Positions 16,586 to 25,946 of a DNA stretch of 64,000 nucleotides are shown here, piece by piece (position 1 is the first letter of the stretch; the number at the start of each line of letters is the position of its first letter). The translations under genes were made by a program, and so were the position numbers. The notes under the pieces were generated by a model. It was not told the origin of the DNA. It was given only the letters and a program-made list of their open reading frames with translations, and searched no databases. Location of the stretch: NCBI GenBank assembly GCA_040382055.1, contig JBEIGE010000018.1, positions 1 through 64,000 on the forward strand. Reading direction: 5' to 3'. Origin of the DNA: JBEIGE01 sp040382055. GTDB taxonomy: Bacteria; Pseudomonadota; Gammaproteobacteria; Burkholderiales; Burkholderiaceae_C.

Positions 16586-18042
16586 TTAACTGGTCGCCCC
16601 AGGAAACCCGCGTCGCTGTGGTGGAAAACGGTGCTGTTCAGGAGCTGCACGTTGAGCGAACCTGCGAGCGAGGTCTTGTGAGTAATGTGTACCTTGGCAA
16701 GGTTGCCCGTGTTTTGCCGGGTATGCAATCCGCCTTTGTTGAGATCGGATTGGAGCGGGCTGCTTTTCTGCATGTGGCTGACGTCTGGCATCCCCCGGCA
16801 GACGGTGAAACACTGAGCGCAGCGCGTAGCAGCCAGCCCGCGGTTCCGATTGAACAGCAGGTTTTTGAAGGTCAGTCCTTGATGGTGCAGGTCATCAAGG
16901 ACCCCATTGGAACCAAGGGTGCGAGGTTGTCAACCCAGATCAGCATTGCCGGGCGTTTGCTGGTGTTCCTGCCCCAAGACGACCATATTGGCGTGTCGCA
17001 AAAAATCCCACCCGAGCAGCGTGACACATTGCGTACGCGGCTGCAAAACCTGGCCGGAAGCCAGGGTGGCGGTTTTATTTTGCGCACGAATGGCGAGGAC
17101 GCGTCCGACGAAGAACTCTCGGACGACATCCGTTACCTGCGCAAGGCTTGGGCGCGCATCAAGGATGCTTCGGTCAGATTACCCGCGCAGAGTTTGCTGC
17201 ACCAGGATCTCAACCTGCTGCAACGGGTGTTGCGTGATTTGGTGGGGGAGTCTACCCAGACCATTCGCGTGGATTCACGCGAACAGTACGAGGCCCTCAA
17301 GGCCTTTGGCTCAGAGTTCATGCCCATGGCGGCCGAGAAATTGCAGCACTACAAAGGCGAGCGCCCGATTTTTGACCTGTATTCCATCGATGATGAGATT
17401 GCCAAGGCGCTGGCGCGGCGGGTGGACTTGAAGTCAGGTGGCTACCTGATCGTGGACCAGACAGAAGCCCTGACCACGGTAGATGTGAACACGGGTGGTT
17501 TTGTGGGCGCCCGCAATTTTGACGACACTATTTTCAAGACCAACCTTGAGGCGGCCCAGGCCATTGCCCGGCAATTGCGGCTGCGCAATCTGGGGGGCAT
17601 CATCATCGTGGACTTCATTGACATGGTGCGTGAAGACCATCGCGATGCAGTGCTGGCGGAGTTCAAGAAGCAATTGGCCCTGGACCGGGTAAAAACCATG
17701 GCAGGTGGTTTTTCGCAATTGGGTCTGGTGGAAATGACGCGCAAGCGCACGCGCGAGTCGCTGGCGCATATGCTGTGCGAGCCTTGCCCTACCTGTGAAG
17801 GCAAGGGCATCGTGAAAACGCCGCGCAGCGTGACTTACGACATCTTTCGCGAGATTCTGCGTGAGGCCAGGCAGTTCAACCCGCGCGAGTTCCGCGTGGT
17901 GGCGTCTCCCAAGGTTATCGAGCTGCTGCTGGATGAAGAAAGCCAGTACCTCGTGGGGCTGAGTGAATTTATCGGCAAGCCGGTGTCATTGCAAAGCGAG
18001 ACTGCCATGGGGCAGGAGCAGTACGACATTGTTTTGCTTTGA
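16567..18042 (+). CDS. rng: Ribonuclease G
   Basis: RNase G is an endoribonuclease that matures 16S rRNA 5' ends and decays some mRNAs. The 491-residue length and start MHEDILINWSPQETRVAV are typical. An S1 domain occupies about residues 35-120 (NVYLGKVARVLPGMQSAFV). The catalytic metal site appears as TVDVNTGGFVG and VDFIDM, and the Zn-link as CEPCPTCEGKG near residues 403-413. It lacks the long C-terminal extension of RNase E. Its start lies inside maf. Confidence 0.96.
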   Translation: MHEDILINWSPQETRVAVVENGAVQELHVERTCERGLVSNVYLGKVARVLPGMQSAFVEIGLERAAFLHVADVWHPPADGETLSAARSSQPAVPIEQQVFEGQSLMVQVIKDPIGTKGARLSTQISIAGRLLVFLPQDDHIGVSQKIPPEQRDTLRTRLQNLAGSQGGGFILRTNGEDASDEELSDDIRYLRKAWARIKDASVRLPAQSLLHQDLNLLQRVLRDLVGESTQTIRVDSREQYEALKAFGSEFMPMAAEKLQHYKGERPIFDLYSIDDEIAKALARRVDLKSGGYLIVDQTEALTTVDVNTGGFVGARNFDDTIFKTNLEAAQAIARQLRLRNLGGIIIVDFIDMVREDHRDAVLAEFKKQLALDRVKTMAGGFSQLGLVEMTRKRTRESLAHMLCEPCPTCEGKGIVKTPRSVTYDIFREILREARQFNPREFRVVASPKVIELLLDEESQYLVGLSEFIGKPVSLQSETAMGQEQYDIVLL

Positions 18043-18059
18043 ACCACAGTCTTCCCGCC

Positions 18060-19184
18060 ATGCGTATAGCCATCATCAACCGGGTATTTTCCCGATCTGC
18101 CGGTGGCGCCGAAAGCTACTCGGTCTCTATTGCGCAGGCCTTGGCCTCAAAGCATGAGATCCATGTCTTTGCACAAGAGACGAATAAGCCGGTGGATGGC
18201 GTGGCCTATTACCCGGTTTTCTGTCTGAGCAAGAAACCGCGCTGGGTGAACCAACTGCTGTTTGCCATCGCCACCTGGTGGCTTACCCGCAAGGGTTTTG
18301 ATGTGGTGCATTCACACGAAAACACCTGGCATGGCCAAATACAGACAGTCCACGTGCGACCTTTGCGCTACAACCTGTTGCATGGCCGTCGCGGCCTGCG
18401 GCTTGCGTTGCGTTGGCTCAAGGTGTGCATGAGCCCCCGCTTGATTACCTACGTCTGGCTAGAGGCTGAACGGTTCAAGCGCAGGCCGGGCCGGGCCATC
18501 GTGGCCACCTCCAAGACGCTCAGGCACGAGTGCGAGCAGGCCTACCCGGCCAGTCTTAAACGGCTGTCGGTGATCACGCCTGGCACCTATCTGCAGCAGG
18601 ACACCATGACACGCGCATCTGCACGCCAACAACTGAAACTACCCACCGATGTGCCGCTACTTCTGTTCGTAGCCAATGACTACAAGCGCAAGGGATTAGA
18701 TGCTTTGCTGCAGGCGCTGGCCAAGCTGGCACCCGACGTCCACTTGGCCGTGGCGGGCAATCCGGCACCCATTGCGCACTACCGAGACCAGGCCGAAAAA
18801 CTGGGCGTGGCCGCCCGCGTGCTTTTCCTGGGGTCGCTGGACGGGTTGAGCCCGGCCTACTGCGCTGCCGATTGTCTGGCCCATCCCACCTTGGAGGACA
18901 GCTTTGCCATGGTGGTGCTTGAAGCCATGGCGCACGGCTTACCGGTGGTGGTGAGTGGCCCGGCACACTGTGGCATTTCGCGCGAGCTGCAAGACGGTCA
19001 AGAGGCCCTGCTGCTGCAAGACCCGCGTGACGCCCAGGCTCTGGCCGACTTGCTGCGATCTGTGCTTGACCAGCCTGAACTGGCTGGCCAGTTGCGACTA
19101 AATGGCCTGGCGTTTGCAAAGGAGCACTCTTGGGAGAGCGCCGCCCAACAATACGATGCCCTTTACCGGCAGGCCACCGCCTGA
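18060..19184 (+). CDS. Glycosyltransferase family 4 (LPS-core-like)
   Basis: A 374-residue GT-B glycosyltransferase. The N-terminal half begins RIAIINRVFSRSAGGAES, and the C-terminal nucleotide-sugar site has FVANDYKRKGLD and the DCLAHPTLEDSFAMVVLEAMA segment (E-x7-E type). It resembles WaaG-like LPS glucosyltransferases, but the acceptor cannot be set from sequence. The start is the ATG at 18060; an earlier in-frame TTG at 18039 overlaps rng. It is the first gene of the plus-strand surface-sugar cluster and ends 5 bases before the next transferase. Confidence 0.85.
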   Translation: MRIAIINRVFSRSAGGAESYSVSIAQALASKHEIHVFAQETNKPVDGVAYYPVFCLSKKPRWVNQLLFAIATWWLTRKGFDVVHSHENTWHGQIQTVHVRPLRYNLLHGRRGLRLALRWLKVCMSPRLITYVWLEAERFKRRPGRAIVATSKTLRHECEQAYPASLKRLSVITPGTYLQQDTMTRASARQQLKLPTDVPLLLFVANDYKRKGLDALLQALAKLAPDVHLAVAGNPAPIAHYRDQAEKLGVAARVLFLGSLDGLSPAYCAADCLAHPTLEDSFAMVVLEAMAHGLPVVVSGPAHCGISRELQDGQEALLLQDPRDAQALADLLRSVLDQPELAGQLRLNGLAFAKEHSWESAAQQYDALYRQATA

Positions 19185-19189
19185 CCCTG

Positions 19190-20539
19190 ATGACAGCACC
19201 AACAACGCAACGCTGGCTCATCCTTGCCCATGCCTTCAATATGGATGGCAGGGCCGCCAGCCAGACCATCACCGACAAACTCCCGCACTTGCGCCGCGCC
19301 GGCATCGAGGTGGTGGTGCTCAGTGGCGTGTCTGGCACCCGCGACAAGCTGGTCGAGCACCACCAGCTTTGGCCCGCCGGCCCTGCGGGACTGCGTTTTG
19401 AGTTACGCCATGTGCTGCGTCGGCGCTTCCACAACCGCATCGTTTACCGTAGCCTGATGACCCTGGCCTCGCTGGTGCTGCTGCCCGGCCTGGTCATAGA
19501 AAAGCTGCTACGCCCGGTGGAAAGCTCATGGTCCTGGTGGCTGAGCGCCTACCTCACGGGCAGGGTGCTGGCCCGCAAGCAGCGGTTTGATCTGATTTAC
19601 TCCACAGGTGGCGCCTTTGCTGCGCACCTGGCCGGCCGCGCGCTCAAGCGTGCCACCGGCACACCCTGGTTGGCCGAGGTGCACGACCCTTTCATTACAC
19701 CTGGCATCACGCCGCACACGGCGCAGCAACAGATGCAGGCGAGGGTGGAAGGCCTGATCTGCCGCGAAGCTGACCTGGCCATCTGGTTCACCGAACAGGC
19801 TCTGGCCAGCGCGCTTGCACGACATCCTGAACTGGGCGAGCGCGGCAAGATGCTGCTGCCGGGCATTGATCCGCCGTTCGAGGCATTGCCACCCTACCAA
19901 CCGGGTTCTAAATTCATCGTCGGTCATTTTGGTTCGCTCTCGGCCACACGCAACCTGCTGCCCTTTATTGAAGCATTGGAATTGCTGCAAGTGCGCCGCC
20001 CTGATCTGGTTGCTGCCACCGAGCTGCATGTCACGGGGGGGCCGCTGGACGCTGTTTCGGCGGCGAAGCTAGCGCAGTCACCCGTGCGTACCTGCGTGCG
20101 CCATCTGGGCCGTATCGAAGCCGATCCCGTCACCGGCAAAAGTGGCCGCGAACAGATCCTGTGCCGCATGCGCGGAGTGGACGTGCTGCTGCTGCTGCAC
20201 GGCGAGGAACCGATTTGCGAGGAATACATCCCCTCCAAGCTCTATGAATACCTTTGGATGCAGCGGCCCATCCTGGCCACAGTGCAACGCAATGCGCAGA
20301 TGACCGCCCTGTTGCGTGGCCAGGGGCATGTGGCTGTCCAGACGGGTGGGACAGGGCAGGATGCGGCAAGCGCCAGCCGAGAACTGGCGGATGCTCTGGA
20401 ACAACTGTATGAACGCTGGCGCAACACCGGGTTGCCTGACAGCGGACTCAGCAGCCCTTACACCACGCAGGCCGCTGCAGAGGAACTGCTAAGGTGGGTT
20501 GGCGGATTGCGCACCCAGGCAACTCTTACAATCAAATGA
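19190..20539 (+). CDS. Putative GT-B glycosyltransferase (GT4-like)
   Basis: A 449-residue protein with two Rossmann-like halves: an N-terminal LAHAFNMDGRAASQTITDK, a hydrophobic stretch near residues 85-105 that may contact the membrane (LVLLPGLVIEKLLRP), and a C-terminal HFGSLSATRNLLPF.EAL segment with CEEYIPSKLYEYLWM, as in GT4-type enzymes. The donor and acceptor are unknown. The ATG at 19190 lies just after the stop of the previous transferase. Confidence 0.72.
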   Translation: MTAPTTQRWLILAHAFNMDGRAASQTITDKLPHLRRAGIEVVVLSGVSGTRDKLVEHHQLWPAGPAGLRFELRHVLRRRFHNRIVYRSLMTLASLVLLPGLVIEKLLRPVESSWSWWLSAYLTGRVLARKQRFDLIYSTGGAFAAHLAGRALKRATGTPWLAEVHDPFITPGITPHTAQQQMQARVEGLICREADLAIWFTEQALASALARHPELGERGKMLLPGIDPPFEALPPYQPGSKFIVGHFGSLSATRNLLPFIEALELLQVRRPDLVAATELHVTGGPLDAVSAAKLAQSPVRTCVRHLGRIEADPVTGKSGREQILCRMRGVDVLLLLHGEEPICEEYIPSKLYEYLWMQRPILATVQRNAQMTALLRGQGHVAVQTGGTGQDAASASRELADALEQLYERWRNTGLPDSGLSSPYTTQAAAEELLRWVGGLRTQATLTIK

Positions 20540-20566
20540 TCACTTAATGATCGAATCAAAGAATCT

Positions 20567-21697
20567 ATGACGACTCAGGCGAAAGTCGCGCTCATCACAG
20601 GCATTACAGGGCAAGATGGTTCCTATCTTGCAGAGTTTTTGCTGGATAAGGGCTATATCGTGCACGGCATCAAGCGTCGGGCCAGCCTTTTCAACACAGG
20701 CCGGGTGGATCACCTGTACCAGGATCCGCACATCGACCATCGCAATTTCGTGCTGCATTACGGTGACTTGACCGACACCAGCAATCTGGTGCGCATTGTG
20801 CAACAGGTTCAGCCCGACGAGGTCTACAACCTGGGTGCCCAAAGCCATGTGGCTGTGAGCTTCGAGAGCCCGGAATACACCGCTGATGTGGATGCCATCG
20901 GCACCCTGCGCCTGCTGGAAGCCATCCGTATCCTGGGCTTGGAGAAAAAGACCCGCTTCTACCAGGCCAGCACCAGCGAGCTCTATGGCCTGGTGCAGGA
21001 AATTCCCCAAAAAGAGACCACGCCCTTTTACCCACGCAGTCCTTATGGCGTGGCCAAGCTCTACGCCTACTGGATCACGGTGAACTACCGTGAGGCCTAT
21101 GGCGTGTACGCCTGTAACGGCATCCTTTTTAACCACGAGAGCCCGCGCCGCGGCGAAACCTTCGTTACCCGCAAGATTACCCGGGGTCTGGCCAATATCG
21201 CCCTGGGCCTGGACCAATGCCTCTACATGGGAAACATGGACGCCCTGCGCGACTGGGGCCACGCCAAGGACTATGTGCGCATGCAGTGGATGATGCTGCA
21301 GCAAGATACGCCCAAGGATTACGTCATTGCCACTGGCGTGCAGTACAGCGTGCGTCAATTCATCGAAAAATCGGCAGCCCAGCTTGGCCTGAGCCTTCGC
21401 TTTGAGGGGCAGGGTGTTGATGAGAAGGCGGTGGTTGCCGCCATTGAGGGAGATAAGGCCCCGGCGCTCAAGGTGGGTGATGTCATCGTCCGGGTGGACC
21501 CGCACTACTTCCGCCCGGCTGAAGTAGAGACGCTTCTGGGCGACCCCAGCCTGGCCAAGCAGGATCTTGGCTGGATCCCGGAGATCACGCTGGACGAAAT
21601 GGTGCAGGAAATGGTGGCCCATGACCTGGAGCAGGCCCGCCAGCATGCCTTGTTACAGCATCACGGCTATACCGTGCAGGTCAGCAAGGAAAAATGA
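20567..21697 (+). CDS. gmd: GDP-mannose 4,6-dehydratase
   Basis: Gmd converts GDP-D-mannose to GDP-4-keto-6-deoxymannose, precursor of GDP-L-fucose, GDP-rhamnose and related donors. The 376-residue protein has the NADP loop TGITGQDGSYL (11-21), GIKRRAS, and the active site SPYGVAKLYAYW with the Tyr/Lys pair near residue 160, plus NHESPRRGETFVTRKITRG. No GDP-fucose synthase (fcl) follows it here, yet two fucosyltransferases are downstream. Confidence 0.97.
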   Translation: MTTQAKVALITGITGQDGSYLAEFLLDKGYIVHGIKRRASLFNTGRVDHLYQDPHIDHRNFVLHYGDLTDTSNLVRIVQQVQPDEVYNLGAQSHVAVSFESPEYTADVDAIGTLRLLEAIRILGLEKKTRFYQASTSELYGLVQEIPQKETTPFYPRSPYGVAKLYAYWITVNYREAYGVYACNGILFNHESPRRGETFVTRKITRGLANIALGLDQCLYMGNMDALRDWGHAKDYVRMQWMMLQQDTPKDYVIATGVQYSVRQFIEKSAAQLGLSLRFEGQGVDEKAVVAAIEGDKAPALKVGDVIVRVDPHYFRPAEVETLLGDPSLAKQDLGWIPEITLDEMVQEMVAHDLEQARQHALLQHHGYTVQVSKEK

Positions 21698-21764
21698 GAA
21701 CTCTCTCGCACCCACGCAAATTCTATGACCCGGAGTATGTGTTGTCGATAAAGGTAAAAAATAA

Positions 21765-22931
21765 ATGAAGATTGCCATTGCCGGTGCTGGTTACGTCGGC
21801 CTTTCAAATGCCGTTCTGCTGTCGCAGAACCAGGATGTGGTCGTCTTGGATGTCGTTAAGGAAAAGGTTGCGATGATCAACCGGCGCGAGTCGCCCGTCG
21901 TTGACAAAGATATCGAAGATTACTTGCGGACCAAACCCTTGAAGTTGCGCGCCACGCTCGACAAGCAGGATGCCTATGCGGGGGCTGACTACATCATCAT
22001 TGCCACGCCTACTGACTACGACCCCGACGCGGACTATTTCAACACCAGGTCTATCGAGACCGTGATCCGGGATGTGATGGCCATCAATCCTAAAGCTTTG
22101 ATGGTTATCAAATCCACTATACCGGTGGGCTATACATTCAGGACGCGCGCAACCATGGGATGCGAGAATCTGATCTTCTCTCCAGAATTCTTGCGGGAAG
22201 GTCGGGCGCTGTACGACAATCTCTATCCATCGCGCATCGTCGTCGGTGAACGGTCTGAGCGGGCGCGTGTCTTTGCCTGCCTGCTGCAAGAAGCAGCGAT
22301 CAGGAAAGACGTCACTGTCGTGTTCGCAGATAGCACCGAGGCCGAGGCAATCAAGCTATTTGCTAACACCTACCTGGCCATGCGAGTTGCGTATTTCAAC
22401 GAACTCGACACCTATGCAGCCGTCCATGGTCTTGACACAAAGCAAATCATCGATGGAGTGTGTATGGATCCGCGCATCGGCAACTACTACAACAACCCGA
22501 GCTTTGGTTACGGCGGATACTGCCTTCCCAAGGACACCAAGCAGCTGCTGGCCAACTACCATGACGTACCTCAGACTCTCATTGGTGCCATTGTTAAGGC
22601 CAACAGCACACGCAAGGACTTCATTGCGCGGGACATCCTGTCGCGTTCGCCGCGCACCGTAGGTATCTACCGACTCGTCATGAAGGCCGGTTCAGACAAT
22701 TTCCGCTCCAGCAGCGTACAGGGCATCATGAAGCGAATCAAGGCCAAGGGTATCGAGGTAATCGTCCACGAACCGGCGTTGACTGAACCTGAGTTCTACC
22801 GCTCTCGGGTCGTTAACGACTTGGAAGCGTTCAAGCGAGAATCGGACTTGATTATCACTAACCGACACACAGATCAGCTGCTGGACGTCGCCGCCAAAGT
22901 CTACACACGCGACCTGTTTGGTCAAGATTGA
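21765..22931 (+). CDS. UDP-glucose 6-dehydrogenase
   Basis: A nucleotide-sugar 6-dehydrogenase of 388 residues. It has the NAD loop GAGYVGL (7-13), the SPEFLREG motif, catalytic Cys253 in YGGYCLPKDTKQ, and FGYGG preceding it. It converts UDP-glucose to UDP-glucuronate by two NAD-dependent oxidations. Its neighbour, a UDP-glucuronate decarboxylase, supports this substrate over GDP-mannose. Its stop overlaps the next start by one base. Confidence 0.93.
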   Translation: MKIAIAGAGYVGLSNAVLLSQNQDVVVLDVVKEKVAMINRRESPVVDKDIEDYLRTKPLKLRATLDKQDAYAGADYIIIATPTDYDPDADYFNTRSIETVIRDVMAINPKALMVIKSTIPVGYTFRTRATMGCENLIFSPEFLREGRALYDNLYPSRIVVGERSERARVFACLLQEAAIRKDVTVVFADSTEAEAIKLFANTYLAMRVAYFNELDTYAAVHGLDTKQIIDGVCMDPRIGNYYNNPSFGYGGYCLPKDTKQLLANYHDVPQTLIGAIVKANSTRKDFIARDILSRSPRTVGIYRLVMKAGSDNFRSSSVQGIMKRIKAKGIEVIVHEPALTEPEFYRSRVVNDLEAFKRESDLIITNRHTDQLLDVAAKVYTRDLFGQD

Positions 22932-23929
22932 TGAATTTAATGAGAAACTACAACGATCGCAAACGTGTCCTCGTCACCGGCGGCGCCGGCTTTCTGGGCT
23001 CGCACTTGATTGACCGTCTGATCGCCCGTGGCGACGAAGTCGTATGCGCGGACAACCTTTTTACCGGGACTAAGCGCAATATTGAGCATCTGCTCGCTCA
23101 TTCCCGCTTCGAGTTTGTCCGGCACGACGTGACCTTCCCCCTCTACATCGAGGTGGACCACATCTACAATCTGGCTTGTCCGGCAAGCCCCGTCCACTAC
23201 CAGCACGACCCAGTACAGACCACCAAGACCAGCGTTCACGGTGCCATCAACATGCTGGGTCTAGCCAAGCGGCTTAAATCACGAATTTTCCAGGCCAGTA
23301 CCAGTGAGGTGTATGGCGATCCAAGTGTGCATCCCCAGACCGAGGTCTATTGGGGGAATGTGAACCCTATCGGCATCCGCAGCTGCTATGACGAGGGCAA
23401 GCGCTGCGCGGAGACGCTTTTCTTCGACTATTACCGCCAGTACGGCGTGGACGTCCGCGTGGCGCGCATATTCAACACCTACGGGCCGCGCATGCATCCA
23501 AACGATGGGCGAGTAGTAAGTAACTTTATTGTGCAGGCATTGCGCGGCGAAGACATCACCATATACGGGCAAGGCCAGCAGACTCGCAGCTTTTGCTATG
23601 TGGACGACCTGATCGAGGGATTTATCCGTTTCATGGACTTACCACCCGGCGAAAATGGTGCTCCAGGCTTCCCCGGCCCCATCAACCTTGGAAATCCTGG
23701 CGAGTTTACGATTCGTCAACTGGCGGAAATGGTGATCGAGCTCACGGGTGCAAGATCCAAGCTGGTGTTTTGTCCGCTGCCGTCCGACGATCCTATGCAG
23801 CGGCAACCCGACATTTCTCGGGCTAAGGAATATCTTGATAACTGGTCGCCCAAGGTTCAGTTGGATGAAGGGCTGCAAAAGACCATAGCGTACTTCGACG
23901 GGTTGCTTTCAAGTGATATCGATATTTAA
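22931..23929 (+). CDS. UDP-glucuronate decarboxylase (UDP-xylose synthase)
   Basis: An extended short-chain dehydrogenase of 332 residues closely like UXS, which converts UDP-glucuronate to UDP-xylose. Signatures are TGGAGFLGSH (about 16-25), IYNLACPASPVHYQ.DP, STSEVYGDP, SCYDEGKRCAET with the Tyr/Lys pair near 146-150, and RIFNTYGPRM. With the preceding dehydrogenase it forms a two-step UDP-glucose to UDP-xylose route. The ATG at 22931 overlaps the upstream stop. Confidence 0.93.
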   Translation: MNLMRNYNDRKRVLVTGGAGFLGSHLIDRLIARGDEVVCADNLFTGTKRNIEHLLAHSRFEFVRHDVTFPLYIEVDHIYNLACPASPVHYQHDPVQTTKTSVHGAINMLGLAKRLKSRIFQASTSEVYGDPSVHPQTEVYWGNVNPIGIRSCYDEGKRCAETLFFDYYRQYGVDVRVARIFNTYGPRMHPNDGRVVSNFIVQALRGEDITIYGQGQQTRSFCYVDDLIEGFIRFMDLPPGENGAPGFPGPINLGNPGEFTIRQLAEMVIELTGARSKLVFCPLPSDDPMQRQPDISRAKEYLDNWSPKVQLDEGLQKTIAYFDGLLSSDIDI

Positions 23930-23937
23930 GGTGGTTG

Positions 23938-24855
23938 ATGAACGGTGAAAGTACTGGTCGCGAAGCGGTCGACTTCGTGCTTAAAGAGTATGAAAGTCGT
24001 GGCCGGCAGATTACGACGGTTTTTAGTGTCTGCGAAATAAGAGATATCGATGTCTGGTCGGTGGCTTCGAAGCACGTCAGAAGATTTATCGATGCGCAGA
24101 ACTATGTCGTCATTGTTCCTGATCGTGAAGTGGGACAGTTCAGACTGCGAACGGATAGCTCGTTTCAAGTGTTGCCGGAATCGGCGTGCGTTGGAAGATA
24201 CGAAGAGAAAATTCGGCAAATAGCAGCTGCGGGAGCGAGCAAGCGCTTTGGATGGTATTTGCAGCAGATCATCAAAATTTCATATCTAGAAACAGCGGGG
24301 GAAGATGAAGTATTCCTGATTTGGGACGCAGACACTATTCCTCTCAAGCCGTTGAAATTTGTTGATGATGATGGTGCTCTACGTTTTTACCACGGCGACG
24401 AATTTCATCGCCCCTATTTTCTATCAATCTCAAGGCTTTTAGGTATGGAGAAGAAAGTCAACTACTCGTTCATCGCACAATGCTTTCCGATAAGGGGTAG
24501 CTGGGCAAAGGAATTCTTTGCTTACATAGAAACCCGGCATCGGAGCACATGGATAGATGCACTGATCAATTCGGTGGATTTCCAGGAAGCATGTGGTTTT
24601 AGCGAATATGAAACGATCGGCACGTATCTTTCATACGTGCACTCTGCGGAAATTCGCTTGGCAGCGGGCTCCTGGGAAAGATACGGAAGATCGCTCACTG
24701 GGGACGTTCGCTATCTTGATTGGTGGCCTTTCAAACGGCAACTTAAACGCAAAGACTTTGTTTCCTATGAGCGATGGGATAAGCCGTTTGAGGCATTTCC
24801 TGGATTGATACGTCGCATATTGCGACTGCTTCTGATCGGGAGAGGTAGTTCCTAG
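23938..24855 (+). CDS. DUF6492-type putative glycosyltransferase
   Basis: A 305-residue protein with a GT-A-like DxD motif LIWDADTIPL (residues 127-136), followed by a hydrophobic SISRLLG segment and a basic C-terminus. It resembles the DUF6492 group of putative glycosyltransferases; another member lies at 30036-30923. Donor and acceptor are unknown. Base composition is clearly richer in A/T than the preceding sugar-nucleotide genes, the first sign of a likely acquired segment. The start is uncertain between TTG 23935 and ATG 23938. Confidence 0.65.
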   Translation: MNGESTGREAVDFVLKEYESRGRQITTVFSVCEIRDIDVWSVASKHVRRFIDAQNYVVIVPDREVGQFRLRTDSSFQVLPESACVGRYEEKIRQIAAAGASKRFGWYLQQIIKISYLETAGEDEVFLIWDADTIPLKPLKFVDDDGALRFYHGDEFHRPYFLSISRLLGMEKKVNYSFIAQCFPIRGSWAKEFFAYIETRHRSTWIDALINSVDFQEACGFSEYETIGTYLSYVHSAEIRLAAGSWERYGRSLTGDVRYLDWWPFKRQLKRKDFVSYERWDKPFEAFPGLIRRILRLLLIGRGSS

Positions 24856-24890
24856 CAAACAAAGCCGTTTCCTAGAAGCTTTTGATCAGC

Positions 24891-25934
24891 ATGATTAATA
24901 CCCCTGAGTTAGGTCACTCCTTGCCCGTGGTTCATATCCACATGGGGCCAAATCTCCCAGCCTATTTTTGGGACACAGTGCGTCAGACTCGCCGCTTTCA
25001 TGCCGGGAAGATTATTTGTGTTCTTCCTTTAAACGAGGTCAACCCAGATATCATCGAAGAACTTCTGTTGACGGTCATCTCGAACGTGTCGTTTGACGAT
25101 GTTGAAATGATACGCTTAGTCAATGAGGTCAGCTGGTTGAACGAGCGCTACGGGGGCGGTGGGTTTTGGCATTACACGATGCTGCGTCTGTTTGTGCTAG
25201 AAGCACTGATGCAGCGACTTTCTATATCTTCGTGTTTGCACATCGAGAATGATGTCATCATCTACGCCGCTCCAGACTATTTGGGCAACATGCTTGGTGC
25301 CATCTACGGTGGGCGCTGTGCAGTGACTCCCCTTGGCCCAGCGGCTGGGTGCACTGCCGCGGTGATGTATGTCGGCACACGTTCTGCTCTTACCGATGTC
25401 TGCATTGAAATGCTGCGCCTCCTGCGTTTGGGTGAAGAGCAAGTGCTCCATACTTTGGGAGCCGATATGGTGAACGAAATGGTTCTCCTGGGGGTGATCC
25501 GCCAACTGCGGCCAGACTTGCTGGATGTGCTTCCTTCCGCGCCTTGTTCGCCATCGCACTTGCCCAGCGTCAAAAGAGTCTTCAAGCCATGGGCCCGGCC
25601 CTTTCTGCGATTAGCAGATCTGATTTCTCCTAAATTGCTGAGCCAAGTTCCTGTCGAGGATCTAACCAGAAATTTTTCGAAAATCGGCTATTTGTTCGAT
25701 CCGGCGTCATGGGGTCAATACGTTGGTGGTACACCCCACAACGATGGACCTGGTTTCTGTGCCTCGCATCATTGGATCGGAAATGACCTGAGTCATGGGC
25801 GATATGCCGTGTCGTGGACCGTGGATGACGCGGGTCGCAGGGTACCCTTTGTAACGTGCCCGGAAAATTCTGGTTCCAAGTGGCCGCTCTTTAACCTTCA
25901 TATGCACAGCAAAAAGATATCTGATCACGTCTGA
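24891..25934 (+). CDS. Unrecognised protein of glycan cluster, possible GT-A glycosyltransferase
   Basis: No family is recognised with certainty. The 347-residue protein has no signal peptide. It has an acidic motif HIENDVIIY (117-125) in the position where GT-A enzymes carry their metal-binding DxD, preceded by FWHYTMLRLFVLEALM as in other sugar-transferase-like proteins. The C-terminus ends with FNLHMHSKK, a pattern met in proteins of polysaccharide clusters. Being between two transferase genes supports a glycan role. Start is ATG 24891 or TTG 24882. Confidence 0.5.
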   Translation: MINTPELGHSLPVVHIHMGPNLPAYFWDTVRQTRRFHAGKIICVLPLNEVNPDIIEELLLTVISNVSFDDVEMIRLVNEVSWLNERYGGGGFWHYTMLRLFVLEALMQRLSISSCLHIENDVIIYAAPDYLGNMLGAIYGGRCAVTPLGPAAGCTAAVMYVGTRSALTDVCIEMLRLLRLGEEQVLHTLGADMVNEMVLLGVIRQLRPDLLDVLPSAPCSPSHLPSVKRVFKPWARPFLRLADLISPKLLSQVPVEDLTRNFSKIGYLFDPASWGQYVGGTPHNDGPGFCASHHWIGNDLSHGRYAVSWTVDDAGRRVPFVTCPENSGSKWPLFNLHMHSKKISDHV

Positions 25935-25946
25935 AAGATAGTCAAC

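Noticed and set aside
20540..21646. 368-codon minus-strand frame covering gmd
   Set aside because: It lies antisense to a complete gmd with intact motifs; its translation shows no recognised domain, and long antisense frames are common in GC-rich genes.
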